The notes beneath the pieces were generated by a model that was given only the letters and a program-made list of their open reading frames with translations, was not told the origin of the DNA and made no database searches. A stretch of DNA of 64,000 nucleotides. Source: Traorella massiliensis. Lineage in GTDB: Bacteria; Bacillota_I; Bacilli_A; Erysipelotrichales; Erysipelotrichaceae. Made by a program: the position numbers and the translations under genes. Below, one piece after another: positions 37,779-45,486 of this stretch. Positions within the stretch are counted from its first letter, which is position 1; each line of letters begins with the position of its first letter. Location: contig NZ_LT629967.1 of NCBI RefSeq assembly GCF_900104665.1, positions 317,624-381,623 of the forward strand. The letters are read 5' to 3'.

Positions 37779-37823
37779 ATGAAATCAACTTATGAAGAAT
37801 TAGAAAGACTGATATTGGATTAG
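37779..37823 (+). CDS. 14-codon micro-ORF (copy 1)
   Basis: ATG at 37779 follows a very strong AAGGAGGAGG site by eight bases and gives MKSTYEELERLILD, then TAG. The peptide is charged and amphipathic, with no signal or membrane segment. It has its own promoter (P1). The sequence and stop position are kept in copy 2 at 39186, where the last residue is Glu. It could be a cytosolic regulatory peptide, a translational leader, or the residue of a longer peptide gene. No known family is recognised. Confidence 0.55.
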   Translation: MKSTYEELERLILD

Positions 37824-37842
37824 ACGGATTTATAATTCAAAT

Positions 37843-37930
37843 AATGTAATATTGACCAATTACTTTACAGTATCGTAAAGCAGGAGAATCTAATTGGCAA
37901 GACGTAGAAATAAGAACTATAATTGTATAA
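37843..37930 (+). pseudogene. Remnant of a secreted-protein gene
   Basis: With one frameshift near 37857, the translation reads NVILT then TLQYRKAGESNWQDVEIRTIIV before TAA. The C-terminus of the intact secreted protein at 40936-41379 reads NVTITYTLQYRFSGSSTWRTVEDKSITV, so this is its broken paralogue. No N-terminal part remains. Confidence 0.7.
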
Positions 37931-37979
37931 ATCATGTTCATTTTTTCGAGTATAATTAATTGAAATTTTGGAGGAAAAT

Positions 37980-38192
37980 ATGATAATAAAAAAATTTCGT
38001 AATTTATTGATATTTACTTTGGTACTTTCATGTTTTGTTCAGAAAACATATGCAATTGATGAAATAGAAGAAGATCCTTATAAAGTAACTATTAATTTCA
38101 GTAATAATATAAAAAAAGAATATGTTTATCCCGAAGCAGCAAAAAATCAGGCAGTTCAAGATTTTATGCTTACATTAAGAGTTTTAGAGTGA
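37980..38192 (+). CDS. Small secreted protein, unknown
   Basis: The 70-residue product starts at the ATG at 37980 behind TTGGAGGAAAAT; a TTG nine bases into that site is not used. A signal peptide (MIIKKFRNLLIFTLVLSCFVQKTYA) should be cut after Ala25. The mature part is short and begins acidic, IDEIEEDPYK, followed by VTINFSNNIKKEYVYPEAAKN. It has no recognised family. The lipoprotein gene starts 14 bases after its stop, so the two are cotranscribed. Confidence 0.7.
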   Translation: MIIKKFRNLLIFTLVLSCFVQKTYAIDEIEEDPYKVTINFSNNIKKEYVYPEAAKNQAVQDFMLTLRVLE

Positions 38193-38206
38193 AATAGGAG
38201 GCATGT

Positions 38207-38614
38207 ATGAAGAAGACTAGTAGTGAAAATTTCATGAGGAAAGCTATATTGTTTGTTTTATGTTTTTTACTCTTTTCTTGTTCGGGAAAAAGTGAAAAAC
38301 AATCCACGGTTGAATCAGTAATAGAAAACTATTTTGCTTGTTTAGAGAAAGGAAATCTTGAAAAACTGAATGAACTTAGAGCAATTCCATTATCAACCGA
38401 AGGATTGGCTTCTATAAATTGCTTTGAATCAATAAAAATTACTGATATGAATTTTCAGGAAAATGATGATGGTACAGTACAAGTAAATGTTGAGTTCGAT
38501 GTTAAACATAAGGAAGACATGTATTCACCATTTAATGAAGGATCAAATCACACCACTTTCGAATTAAAGATGGTAGATGATGAATGGAAGGTAGCAAGTA
38601 TAGGAAACGCTTAA
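38207..38614 (+). CDS. Small lipoprotein with NTF2/DUF4878-like domain
   Basis: The 135-residue protein starts after ATAGGAGGCATGT. The N-terminus has a hydrophobic signal (ILFVLCFLLFSCSGKSEKQ) whose LFSC is a slightly off-consensus lipobox, so it is probably anchored outside the membrane. The mature domain begins STVESVIENYFACLEKGNLEKLNELRA, typical of DUF4878/SnoaL-like folds, and ends in a beta-rich DEWKVASIG. Such proteins often accompany peptide export or immunity genes. The function is unknown. Confidence 0.75.
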   Translation: MKKTSSENFMRKAILFVLCFLLFSCSGKSEKQSTVESVIENYFACLEKGNLEKLNELRAIPLSTEGLASINCFESIKITDMNFQENDDGTVQVNVEFDVKHKEDMYSPFNEGSNHTTFELKMVDDEWKVASIGNA

Positions 38615-38639
38615 AGCAAATAGGAATAATTTCGATAAG

Positions 38640-38852
38640 AATTTATTCCTATTTGACTGTGTTCCAGACATAAGAAATGTTTGACAGTCTAAAAACGAGG
38701 ATAGCCTAGAACTATGAAGCCTAACCATAGATTGTAAGGGTAATGAGGATGGTTTCAAATAAATTTACGAATGGAAGAAATTTTAAGAGAAGAGAACTTA
38801 AAGATGGCAATCAAAAAGTCAAGTAGAACAAAGAAGCATTTGGAGTGTACAC
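38640..38852 (+). pseudogene. Probable group II intron remnant (start of reverse transcriptase)
   Basis: A stretch with phrases like CCTAGAACTATGAAGCC is followed by ATG GAA GAA (38772 on), reading MEEILREENLKMAIKK. If one A is restored after that point the frame continues VK*NKEAF, close to the group II intron maturase opening VKxNKGAxG. The piece is cut off where the regulator remnant begins. I call it a decayed intron fragment; the match is from memory of the family's shape. Confidence 0.45.
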
Positions 38853-38854
38853 GC

Positions 38855-38950
38855 ATTGATATCGTCATTGAACTTTTAGAAAAAAGAAGTGAATATAAAA
38901 TAGGATTTTTCTATCAAAAAGAGAAAATATTTTTGTTAGAAAATATGTAA
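38855..38950 (+). pseudogene. C-terminal remnant of a second XRE-TPR regulator
   Basis: The frame reads IDIVIELLEKRSEYKIGFF, then YQKEKIFLLENM before TAA, matching the last 31 residues of the intact regulator (37425-37519) with a few changes. The following TTCACGTGAA, hairpin, promoter and micro-ORF are also duplicated, so a whole cassette was copied and then truncated. Confidence 0.85.
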
Positions 38951-38951
38951 A

Positions 38952-38961
38952 TTCACGTGAA
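38952..38961. repeat. TTCACGTGAA palindrome after the regulator remnant
   Basis: Same ten-base palindrome and context as at 37521. Confidence 0.5.
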
Positions 38962-39095
38962 AAGTGTATGTTGTATACCAACAAGGAAAGAAAATTGTTT
39001 GTGAATAAAGGACACATAACACCTTTCTTTCTTTTTTTGTAACTTTAAAAAGAAATTAAATAAAATTATGATATATATATCACGTGAAAATGAAT

Positions 39096-39138
39096 TTGTA
39101 TTTGAAAACAATTACATTTTATAATGTAAGCGTAAATA
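39096..39138 (+). promoter_or_regulatory. Island promoter P2 with cre-like site
   Basis: TTGTAT (39096-39101), 18 bases, TATAAT (39120-39125). TGTAAGCGTAAATA (39125-39138) takes the same place as in P1. ATCACGTGAAAATGAATTTG upstream parallels P1. Confidence 0.75.
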
Positions 39139-39185
39139 AAAGATAGATCGATCATCTTTAAGATTACAAGGAGGAGGAAATCATA

Positions 39186-39230
39186 ATGAAATCAACTTAT
39201 GAAGAATTAGAAAGACTGATTTTAGAATAG
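39186..39230 (+). CDS. 14-codon micro-ORF (copy 2)
   Basis: MKSTYEELERLILE behind the same AAGGAGGAGG site and promoter layout as copy 1. The DNA after the stop codon is unlike that after copy 1, while the codons up to the stop are nearly identical. A short broken frame at 39303-39374 (MKKFENIKFLVLYV...) downstream looks like a damaged signal peptide; I do not count it as a gene. Confidence 0.55.
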   Translation: MKSTYEELERLILE

Positions 39231-39449
39231 AGTTCGAGGATATATATAAGAACAGCTAAATTAATTTAAAGGAGCTAACTATATAAAAATCAAGAGAATT
39301 AGATGAAAAAGTTTGAAAATATAAAATTTCTAGTTTTGTATGTTAGCTGGAGCTGTTCTTTGAAAAGTGAATAGTGATTTGTACTTTTTGGGCATGATGA
39401 AAACAACCTTGATGAAGGGAATTTCTAAAATTTGTTTGAAGTTAATTAT

Positions 39450-40634
39450 TTATCTTAACAAATCAGGATTAAATGGCTGATTCGTAGTGACTAAATGATA
39501 GATAACTCTAAGCAGCTTTCTTACACAGTGTCCTTGAGCACAGCGATGTCCCTTGCCTTGAGAGATCTTAAGCTGATAGTATTCCTTGAATACAGGATTG
39601 CATCGAATAACTGTCAGTATGATCTGATACAAGGTCTTTCGAAGATACTTTGATCCTTTCTTGGCAATAGCTGTATGCTGTGCAGCAAACTGACTTGATT
39701 CGTAATGGTAAGGGGCCACCCCTGCAGCCTTTATGATTTTTCTTGCATTAGAATAGTTGCTTATATCTCCTAATTCCGCTAAAATAGAAGTACCAGAGAA
39801 ATGAGAAATTCCTGGTATGGAGAGGATAGGAGAGTTTGTCTTGAGCGAGAACTCTTCTATTTTTTTATCTATTTCAGTAATTTGCTCATGGATCAATTCT
39901 ATTTGATCGACCAGATGTCTGATCTGAATAACGTCTGCTGATGAAGGAATTCCAACAGAGGATTTTGCACGATCCTTAAGCATTTCAGGGGTTAAAGAAA
40001 TACGTCTTCCTCTGCCTTTGTATTCAAAGCATCGACGAATCCTTCTTATATCAGCATTAGCGATAGCTTCAGCACTGCCAAAAGTTTTAAGCACCGCCAT
40101 ATATACACGGCTATATTTGGAATCAAACAGACTGTTGAATTCAGGGAATACAATATCAATACACCTTTGCAGGCGGTTTGAGTAGACATTGAGCTCTTCC
40201 TTCAGATTATGATGATGTCTGGTTAACTGTTTCTGTTCATAAAGATCGAAGCTGTTAACTTTCGTGATACGATACTGCTTTTTACGTTCTGGAGTATCCA
40301 GGACATCACAAATAGTCAAAGTGTCGAGCTTATCATTTTTGGTAATACCACCTTGCATTTTACGGGAAAAATCAGTGGTTGTAGGATTGATAAGAGCAAC
40401 GGAGAAGTTTCTATCCAGAAGAAATCTCAACAAAGCAAAATGATAGTGTCCGGTATCTTCCATACCAATTAAGATAGATTTTTTAGAGTAAGGTTTAAGA
40501 TTTTGAATAAGCAGATCAAAGCCATGTTTATCATTAGAGAAAGAAGCAGGGTGAACGATAAGTTCTCCGGTATCTTTATCCATGATACAAAAGAAGTGTT
40601 TATTCTTTCCAATGTCGATTCCAACTAATTTCAT
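39450..40634 (-). CDS. IS110-family transposase
   Basis: The 394-residue recombinase has the IS110 plan. An N-terminal RuvC-like DEDD domain opens with VGIDIGKNKHFFCIMD and carries GMEDTGHYHFALLRFLL and the KNDKLDT block. A coiled-coil middle follows, then a C-terminal domain with SIPGISHFSGTSILAELGD and AAGVAPYHYESSQF, the likely Ser site. The start is set at 40634 (AGAAAGGA upstream); an ATG 48 bases earlier has no site. IS110 enzymes use an element-encoded bridge RNA to choose donor and target. The frame is intact. Confidence 0.93.
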   Translation of the reverse strand: MKLVGIDIGKNKHFFCIMDKDTGELIVHPASFSNDKHGFDLLIQNLKPYSKKSILIGMEDTGHYHFALLRFLLDRNFSVALINPTTTDFSRKMQGGITKNDKLDTLTICDVLDTPERKKQYRITKVNSFDLYEQKQLTRHHHNLKEELNVYSNRLQRCIDIVFPEFNSLFDSKYSRVYMAVLKTFGSAEAIANADIRRIRRCFEYKGRGRRISLTPEMLKDRAKSSVGIPSSADVIQIRHLVDQIELIHEQITEIDKKIEEFSLKTNSPILSIPGISHFSGTSILAELGDISNYSNARKIIKAAGVAPYHYESSQFAAQHTAIAKKGSKYLRKTLYQIILTVIRCNPVFKEYYQLKISQGKGHRCAQGHCVRKLLRVIYHLVTTNQPFNPDLLR

Positions 40635-40860
40635 GATATAAAATCCTTTCTTTAAAATACGTGAAAATGGTATCCACAACACTTAAACCACAAAACCTGG
40701 TTCAAAATACGAATTCAAAGACTCATCTAACTCATCATTATTTAGGAATAAGGTGTGGTAAGAACCTCCTTAAAGTAGTCAAGCCACAAGGAATAATACA
40801 AATCCACATTCACATTATTCAATTTTACAGATTAACAAAACCGTAATCAACCACGGTTTA
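40635..40860 (-). ncRNA. Candidate bridge-RNA region of the IS110 element
   Basis: In IS110-group elements the non-coding end before the recombinase gene encodes the bridge RNA. This 226-base stretch is non-coding and holds a hairpin, AACCGT/ACGGTT over eight bases (about 40838-40857), plus further AACC/GGTT pairings near 40685-40715. Loop assignments and the element's outer ends cannot be fixed by eye. Confidence 0.4.
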
Positions 40861-40935
40861 AAGGGTTGATAGAAAGGAAAAGTATACTGTAAATGACTAT
40901 TAAATGAGTCATTTATAATATACCAGGAATATTTC

Positions 40936-41379
40936 ATGATAAAAAAAGCAGTTAAAATAATTAGTATATTATGTTTAGCATTAGGTACTTTTTGCACAGT
41001 AAATTTAACATCAGTCAGTGCCAAAAGTGAAAATGTTACTCCATATGCGCTTGTAACAGTCAGAAATGTTGATAAAACGATTACAGTAAATAATACAGGC
41101 ATAGATCCTGGCAATACAGTAACATTTACTTATAAACTAGAAGGCAGTTATTTACTATCGAATAATGGTGGTTTCTATAGTGTATCGGATGTAGATTTAG
41201 CGTTTAGTAGTGTTTCAGTTAAAATTAACGGTAGTTCAACATCTGTTATATATGGAAGAATTATTAATGTAAATAGAACTATAGGTTCTAAAAATGTAAC
41301 TATAACTTATACATTACAGTATAGATTCTCAGGTAGTAGTACATGGAGAACAGTGGAGGATAAATCTATAACAGTATAG
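40936..41379 (+). CDS. Secreted beta-rich protein, unknown
   Basis: The 147-residue protein starts MIKKAVKIISILCLALGTFC with a signal peptide ending near SVSA-KSE (about residue 29). The mature part is Thr/Ser/Val-rich and beta-like (TVRNVDKTITVNNTGIDPGN, later NVTITYTLQYRFSGSSTWRTVEDKSITV). It has no anchor, so it is probably released. Its broken paralogue lies at 37843. It is probably the cargo or partner of the island. The transposon upstream may have cut it off from promoter P2. No family is recognised. Confidence 0.75.
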   Translation: MIKKAVKIISILCLALGTFCTVNLTSVSAKSENVTPYALVTVRNVDKTITVNNTGIDPGNTVTFTYKLEGSYLLSNNGGFYSVSDVDLAFSSVSVKINGSSTSVIYGRIINVNRTIGSKNVTITYTLQYRFSGSSTWRTVEDKSITV

Positions 41380-41442
41380 ATTATCAAATAATTATTCATA
41401 AAAATACTTTAAATATAATTGTATCATAGAAACGAGTAGCAT

Positions 41443-41486
41443 AAAAGAAGAGATTGTTTATTATATGAAACAGATTTCTTCTTTTA
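41443..41486 (+). terminator. Terminator after the secreted protein
   Basis: AAAAGAAGA...TTGTTT pairs with GAAACAG...TTCTTCTTTT, the same hairpin plan as after the regulator gene. Confidence 0.7.
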
Positions 41487-41514
41487 AGTTTATATATTGA
41501 CATTAAAATAATGT

Positions 41515-41556
41515 TTGTTAAGAAAATATTTACATGATATAATGAAAGCGTAAACA
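41515..41556 (+). promoter_or_regulatory. Island promoter P3 with cre-like site
   Basis: TTGTTA (41515-41520), 17 bases, TATAAT (41538-41543). TGAAAGCGTAAACA (41543-41556) occupies the same place as in P1 and P2. It drives the ABC transporter genes. Confidence 0.75.
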
Positions 41557-41596
41557 ATAAAGAGTTAAAGCTATAATTAGGGGAGGAGGGAAGGAT

Positions 41597-43201
41597 ATGA
41601 ATTTTTTTAAAAGAGGGGTTCTTAGTATAATTCGAAAACCTTCTAAATCATTACTGTTGTTTATGATTGTGTTTTTGCTTGGGAATTTAGTATGTGGATC
41701 ACAAGCGATCATGCAAGCGACAGTTTCGGTGAAAAATGATATTAAACAACAATTAGGGGCTTTGATCACGATTCACGCTAATAGTGAAATGAATGAGGAT
41801 TTGGTGGATTATATTACATTTGGAGATAATAAAATAGATAGTAAACTATTAAAAGTAGTTGATGTTTTTGAGGAAGTAAGTAATCGTGATGAAGTTCAGT
41901 ATAGTGATTATATGTATCGGTATAATGAGTATGAATCACGTGAAATATTTAATCCTGCATATGATAATATTAGTGTTGTTGAAGATATCGATCCTCTTAC
42001 AAATTTATCGATCATGGGTGTAAGTCAGTCATATTTTGGAGATATTAAATATGGAAGAATATCTATAGTAGAAGGAAGATCTTTTAGTGAAGAAGAAATC
42101 GCTTCTCAGAAAAAGGTTATTATATTGAATGAAGCGTTTAAAGGAGTAAATGATACTTGTGAATATGTTTCATATGAGTATTTAGAGGAATATGGTGAAA
42201 GTTATTATGTTTGTAACAGAGATGAAAGGGATTTAGAAATTGGTGATAAAGTAACACTTGTTAGGCAGTTACGATCAACTAATGATGATTTATGGATGGG
42301 ATTTGGGAACTATGATGTATATTATGAAGATCAAGTGGAATATGAGATCATAGGATTTTATAAAGAACTTACAGAATACAGGGATAATAGCTTTAGTCCA
42401 TCGTATATAGATATTAATGGCAGTCCAGCGATGAGTTATACTTCTTTAATGGATGGTGATGCCTATATACCTGTCAGTTCAATGATGGAAGATATCAATG
42501 AATTTCAAATATATGATGATCAGTATCGTTCAGAAAATAGTGAAATTTTAAAAACAAATAATTTATCATTAAGTTCATTATCAATTGAATTAAATGATCC
42601 GGAAATGCTTGATGAATTTATGAAGTCGGTAGAGTCTTTATTTTCAAGAAATGGCTTATATAATCTTGAATATTATACTTCTAGGGATACTTATAATTTA
42701 GTTGCGGGTCCAATTGAAAGTTTATCAACGATTTCAAATATCGTTTTAATTGTTTCTGTAATTGTGTCTATCATCATTTTAACGCTTGTTATTGTATTAT
42801 TTCTTAAAGATAGAAAACATGAGATTGGTATTTATGTATCATTAGGAGAAGTAAAATGGAAGATGATCACACAGATCGTTCTTGAGGTGTTTGTTGTGGC
42901 AATACTTGCTGTTAGTTTATCGTTATTAAGTGGGATAAAATTGGGAAAGGTTATATCTGATGAGGTTTTAAAATCAGCAATGATTAAAGAGGAAGAAGTT
43001 GTTGATAGTCAATTGGAGAAAATTGGTTCTGTGAATCGTGAAAATCTTCAGATGGAAGATGTAACAAGTAAAGTAACGTTTACAATGGATGTGAATTATA
43101 TCATAAGTGTATATGGAACAAGTCTGATCGTTATTGTATTATCTTCAGCTATACCAATTATGTATATTTTAAGAATGGATCCTAAGAAAATATTGATGTG
43201 A
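41597..43201 (+). CDS. FtsX/MacB-type ABC transporter permease (1)
   Basis: The 534-residue permease has one N-terminal membrane span (SLLLFMIVFLLGNLVCGSQAI), a large extracellular domain (about residues 45-380), then three C-terminal spans with the FtsX-like core (IVSIIILTLVIVLFLKDRKHEIGIYVSLGE). This is the MacB topology, in which the outer domain moves substrates beyond the membrane instead of pumping them through it. GGGGAGGAGG precedes the ATG. The ATPase follows after seven bases. Permease 2 (43923) is a diverged paralogue. Substrate is unknown; a peptide is likely. Confidence 0.9.
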   Translation: MNFFKRGVLSIIRKPSKSLLLFMIVFLLGNLVCGSQAIMQATVSVKNDIKQQLGALITIHANSEMNEDLVDYITFGDNKIDSKLLKVVDVFEEVSNRDEVQYSDYMYRYNEYESREIFNPAYDNISVVEDIDPLTNLSIMGVSQSYFGDIKYGRISIVEGRSFSEEEIASQKKVIILNEAFKGVNDTCEYVSYEYLEEYGESYYVCNRDERDLEIGDKVTLVRQLRSTNDDLWMGFGNYDVYYEDQVEYEIIGFYKELTEYRDNSFSPSYIDINGSPAMSYTSLMDGDAYIPVSSMMEDINEFQIYDDQYRSENSEILKTNNLSLSSLSIELNDPEMLDEFMKSVESLFSRNGLYNLEYYTSRDTYNLVAGPIESLSTISNIVLIVSVIVSIIILTLVIVLFLKDRKHEIGIYVSLGEVKWKMITQIVLEVFVVAILAVSLSLLSGIKLGKVISDEVLKSAMIKEEEVVDSQLEKIGSVNRENLQMEDVTSKVTFTMDVNYIISVYGTSLIVIVLSSAIPIMYILRMDPKKILM

Positions 43202-43208
43202 GGTAAAT

Positions 43209-43895
43209 ATGAATATACTGGAAACAAAAGACTTATATTTTACATATCCTGATGGAGATGCACGAAAGGTGATCCTGAATGATGTGAATGTATCCTTTGA
43301 GAAGGGGAAGTTCTATACGATATTAGGGGCCAGCGGATCAGGAAAAACGACTTTTCTTTCTTTTATAGCCGCATTAGATAAACCTGAAAAAGGAGAGATT
43401 CTGTATGAGGGGAAAAGTCTGTCGGAAATAGGCTATGAGAAGTATCGAAGAAACAATGCAGGCATCGTATTTCAAAGCTATAATTTGATTCCATATATGA
43501 ATGCCGTAGAGAATGTGATGGTAGCGATGTCGATCACAGACAATGAGATGGAAAAGGATATGAAGGGACAGGCGTTAAGGATCCTGGAGAGCGTAGGAAT
43601 CGATGGGAGCAAGGCGACAAGAAGGATCAACCGGTTAAGCGGCGGAGAGCAGCAGCGGGTAGCGATTGCAAGAGCGATCTCAACGAATGTGGAAGTGGTT
43701 CTGGCAGATGAGCCGACCGGGAATCTGGATGCGAAGACGAGCGAAACGATCATCGAGATCTTTAAAGAGCTGGCACATAAACAGAACAAGTGTGTGATCA
43801 TGGTTACACACTCAGAGAAGATTGCAAATCAGAGTGATGTGATCTTGAAGCTGAATACGGATAATCAGAATTTTGAGATCACAGGTAAAGAATAA
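43209..43895 (+). CDS. ABC transporter ATPase (1)
   Basis: The 228-residue ATPase pairs with the FtsX-like permease. Walker A is GASGSGKTT (about 40-48), the Q-loop VFQSYNLIPYMN, the signature LSGGEQQRVAIARAI (about 142-156) and Walker B VVLADEPTGNLD. The MacB/LolD type is clear. The gene is richer in G and C than its permease neighbours, and its DNA is nearly identical to ATPase 2 except for one patch at 43349-43435. Confidence 0.95.
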   Translation: MNILETKDLYFTYPDGDARKVILNDVNVSFEKGKFYTILGASGSGKTTFLSFIAALDKPEKGEILYEGKSLSEIGYEKYRRNNAGIVFQSYNLIPYMNAVENVMVAMSITDNEMEKDMKGQALRILESVGIDGSKATRRINRLSGGEQQRVAIARAISTNVEVVLADEPTGNLDAKTSETIIEIFKELAHKQNKCVIMVTHSEKIANQSDVILKLNTDNQNFEITGKE

Positions 43896-43922
43896 ATCAT
43901 AATATGGGAAGATGGTGTTAGT

Positions 43923-45479
43923 ATGAATTATTTAAAAAGAATGTTTTGTAGTATAAAAAGGTGCAAATTTAAGACCTTATTATTCTTTTTAATTGTTTTT
44001 TTGCTAGGGAATTTTATATCTGCATCTATCGCAATCAATCAAGCGACTGATTCGATCAAAAGTGATATTCGTACAGAATTAGGTGCTACTATTGTTTTAA
44101 GTGCTGGAGAAGAAGTTGTGGATACTTATTTAGATTTTTTATTAGAGGGAAATTTTCAGGATGAAGAACATTTTGAATATGATAAAAGTATTATTGAAGT
44201 GTTTAATCGTTTTGAGGAAAATGAAAATGTAAGTTATATGGATTCTGTTATATATACCGCAATTTATTCAAAAGATATAAGAGAATCATTGATTGAAGAA
44301 AATGATAGCAGAGAATTTGAACCTTTAAAAATGTATAGTTTAATAGGGGAAAATGAGGCAGATTTCAAGGAGTTGAGGGAAAATAAAATCATATTGGTTT
44401 CTGGCAGGACCTTTACTGAAGAGGAAATGGCTTCAGGAGAAAAAGTAATTATTATTAGTGATGAGTTTAATCATATTACATCTCATTGTGCAAGTATTAC
44501 AGATGTGAAAGATGACTATGGAGAAGTATATAAATATGTATGTCAGCATGAAGGAGAATCGCTGGAAGTAGGGGATACAGTTCGTTTTACTAGAAAAATC
44601 AGTCTATTAGATGATCTAACTGAAACGATTGAAGAAGAGGTGGAATATGAAATAATAGGAATTTATAAAAATATTGATGAATTTGACAAAATAGGTTTTG
44701 AAGTCAGAGATCAAAGTTTGGTAAATAATATATATACACCTTATAAAACAGTAGAAAATGAAGTGAAAGAATATATTTCATTTGTGAAGGATTTTAAAGA
44801 AGAACATCCTGAAGAAGAATATTTTGAAGATTTATCGTATTATGGGATAAAATCTTTATCAATGAAGTTATCAGAGCCAGAAGAAGTTGAATATTTGGCT
44901 GAGGAAATGAATAAAGCATATGAACAGCAAGGTATCAAAGGGATCATAGTTAATGCGTCTTCTGATACATATAATGCAGTTGCAGGTCCGCTAGAGAGTT
45001 TATCAACGATTGCAAAGATGATTTTATTTTTATCTTTGGTTGTAAGCTTTATCATATTATCTCTCATTGTTTCTCTATTCTTAAAAGACAGACGTAAAGA
45101 GATAGGGTTATATTCCGCTTTAGGTGAGAAAAAGTGGAAAATCTTGCTTCAATTGATATTAGAAGTATATCTTGTAGGAATCCTGGCAATTTCTCTCTCT
45201 TTATTTACGGGCAGTAAACTTGGTGAAGCGATGTCTCAAGAAATCTTAAAGACACAAATAGAGAAAAACAGAGAAATTACTGAAGAAAAATTAGCTCAAT
45301 TAGATATCGTCAATGAAAACTTAATTGATTTAAACACAATTGAAAAAGAATATAAAATTGAAATAAATGCAGAATATATCGTTGGAATATACGTTACAGG
45401 AACATTAGTACTTATTATTTCAGGCTTTTTACCAATATGGAATACATTAAGAAAGGATCCTAAGAAAATATTGATGTGA
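43923..45479 (+). CDS. FtsX/MacB-type ABC transporter permease (2)
   Basis: The 518-residue permease shares topology and many short blocks with permease 1, such as the first span (LLFFLIVFLLGNFISASIAINQAT), the stretch before the last spans (SDTYNAVAGPLESLSTIAKM) and the final RKDPKKILM. The outer domain has diverged and is acidic. It follows ATPase 1 by 27 bases and is followed by its own ATPase after seven. Confidence 0.9.
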   Translation: MNYLKRMFCSIKRCKFKTLLFFLIVFLLGNFISASIAINQATDSIKSDIRTELGATIVLSAGEEVVDTYLDFLLEGNFQDEEHFEYDKSIIEVFNRFEENENVSYMDSVIYTAIYSKDIRESLIEENDSREFEPLKMYSLIGENEADFKELRENKIILVSGRTFTEEEMASGEKVIIISDEFNHITSHCASITDVKDDYGEVYKYVCQHEGESLEVGDTVRFTRKISLLDDLTETIEEEVEYEIIGIYKNIDEFDKIGFEVRDQSLVNNIYTPYKTVENEVKEYISFVKDFKEEHPEEEYFEDLSYYGIKSLSMKLSEPEEVEYLAEEMNKAYEQQGIKGIIVNASSDTYNAVAGPLESLSTIAKMILFLSLVVSFIILSLIVSLFLKDRRKEIGLYSALGEKKWKILLQLILEVYLVGILAISLSLFTGSKLGEAMSQEILKTQIEKNREITEEKLAQLDIVNENLIDLNTIEKEYKIEINAEYIVGIYVTGTLVLIISGFLPIWNTLRKDPKKILM

Positions 45480-45486
45480 GGTAAAT

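Noticed and set aside
39303-39374. 23-codon frame with hydrophobic middle
   Set aside because: No ribosome site at proper distance and the frame appears shifted; probably debris of a signal peptide.
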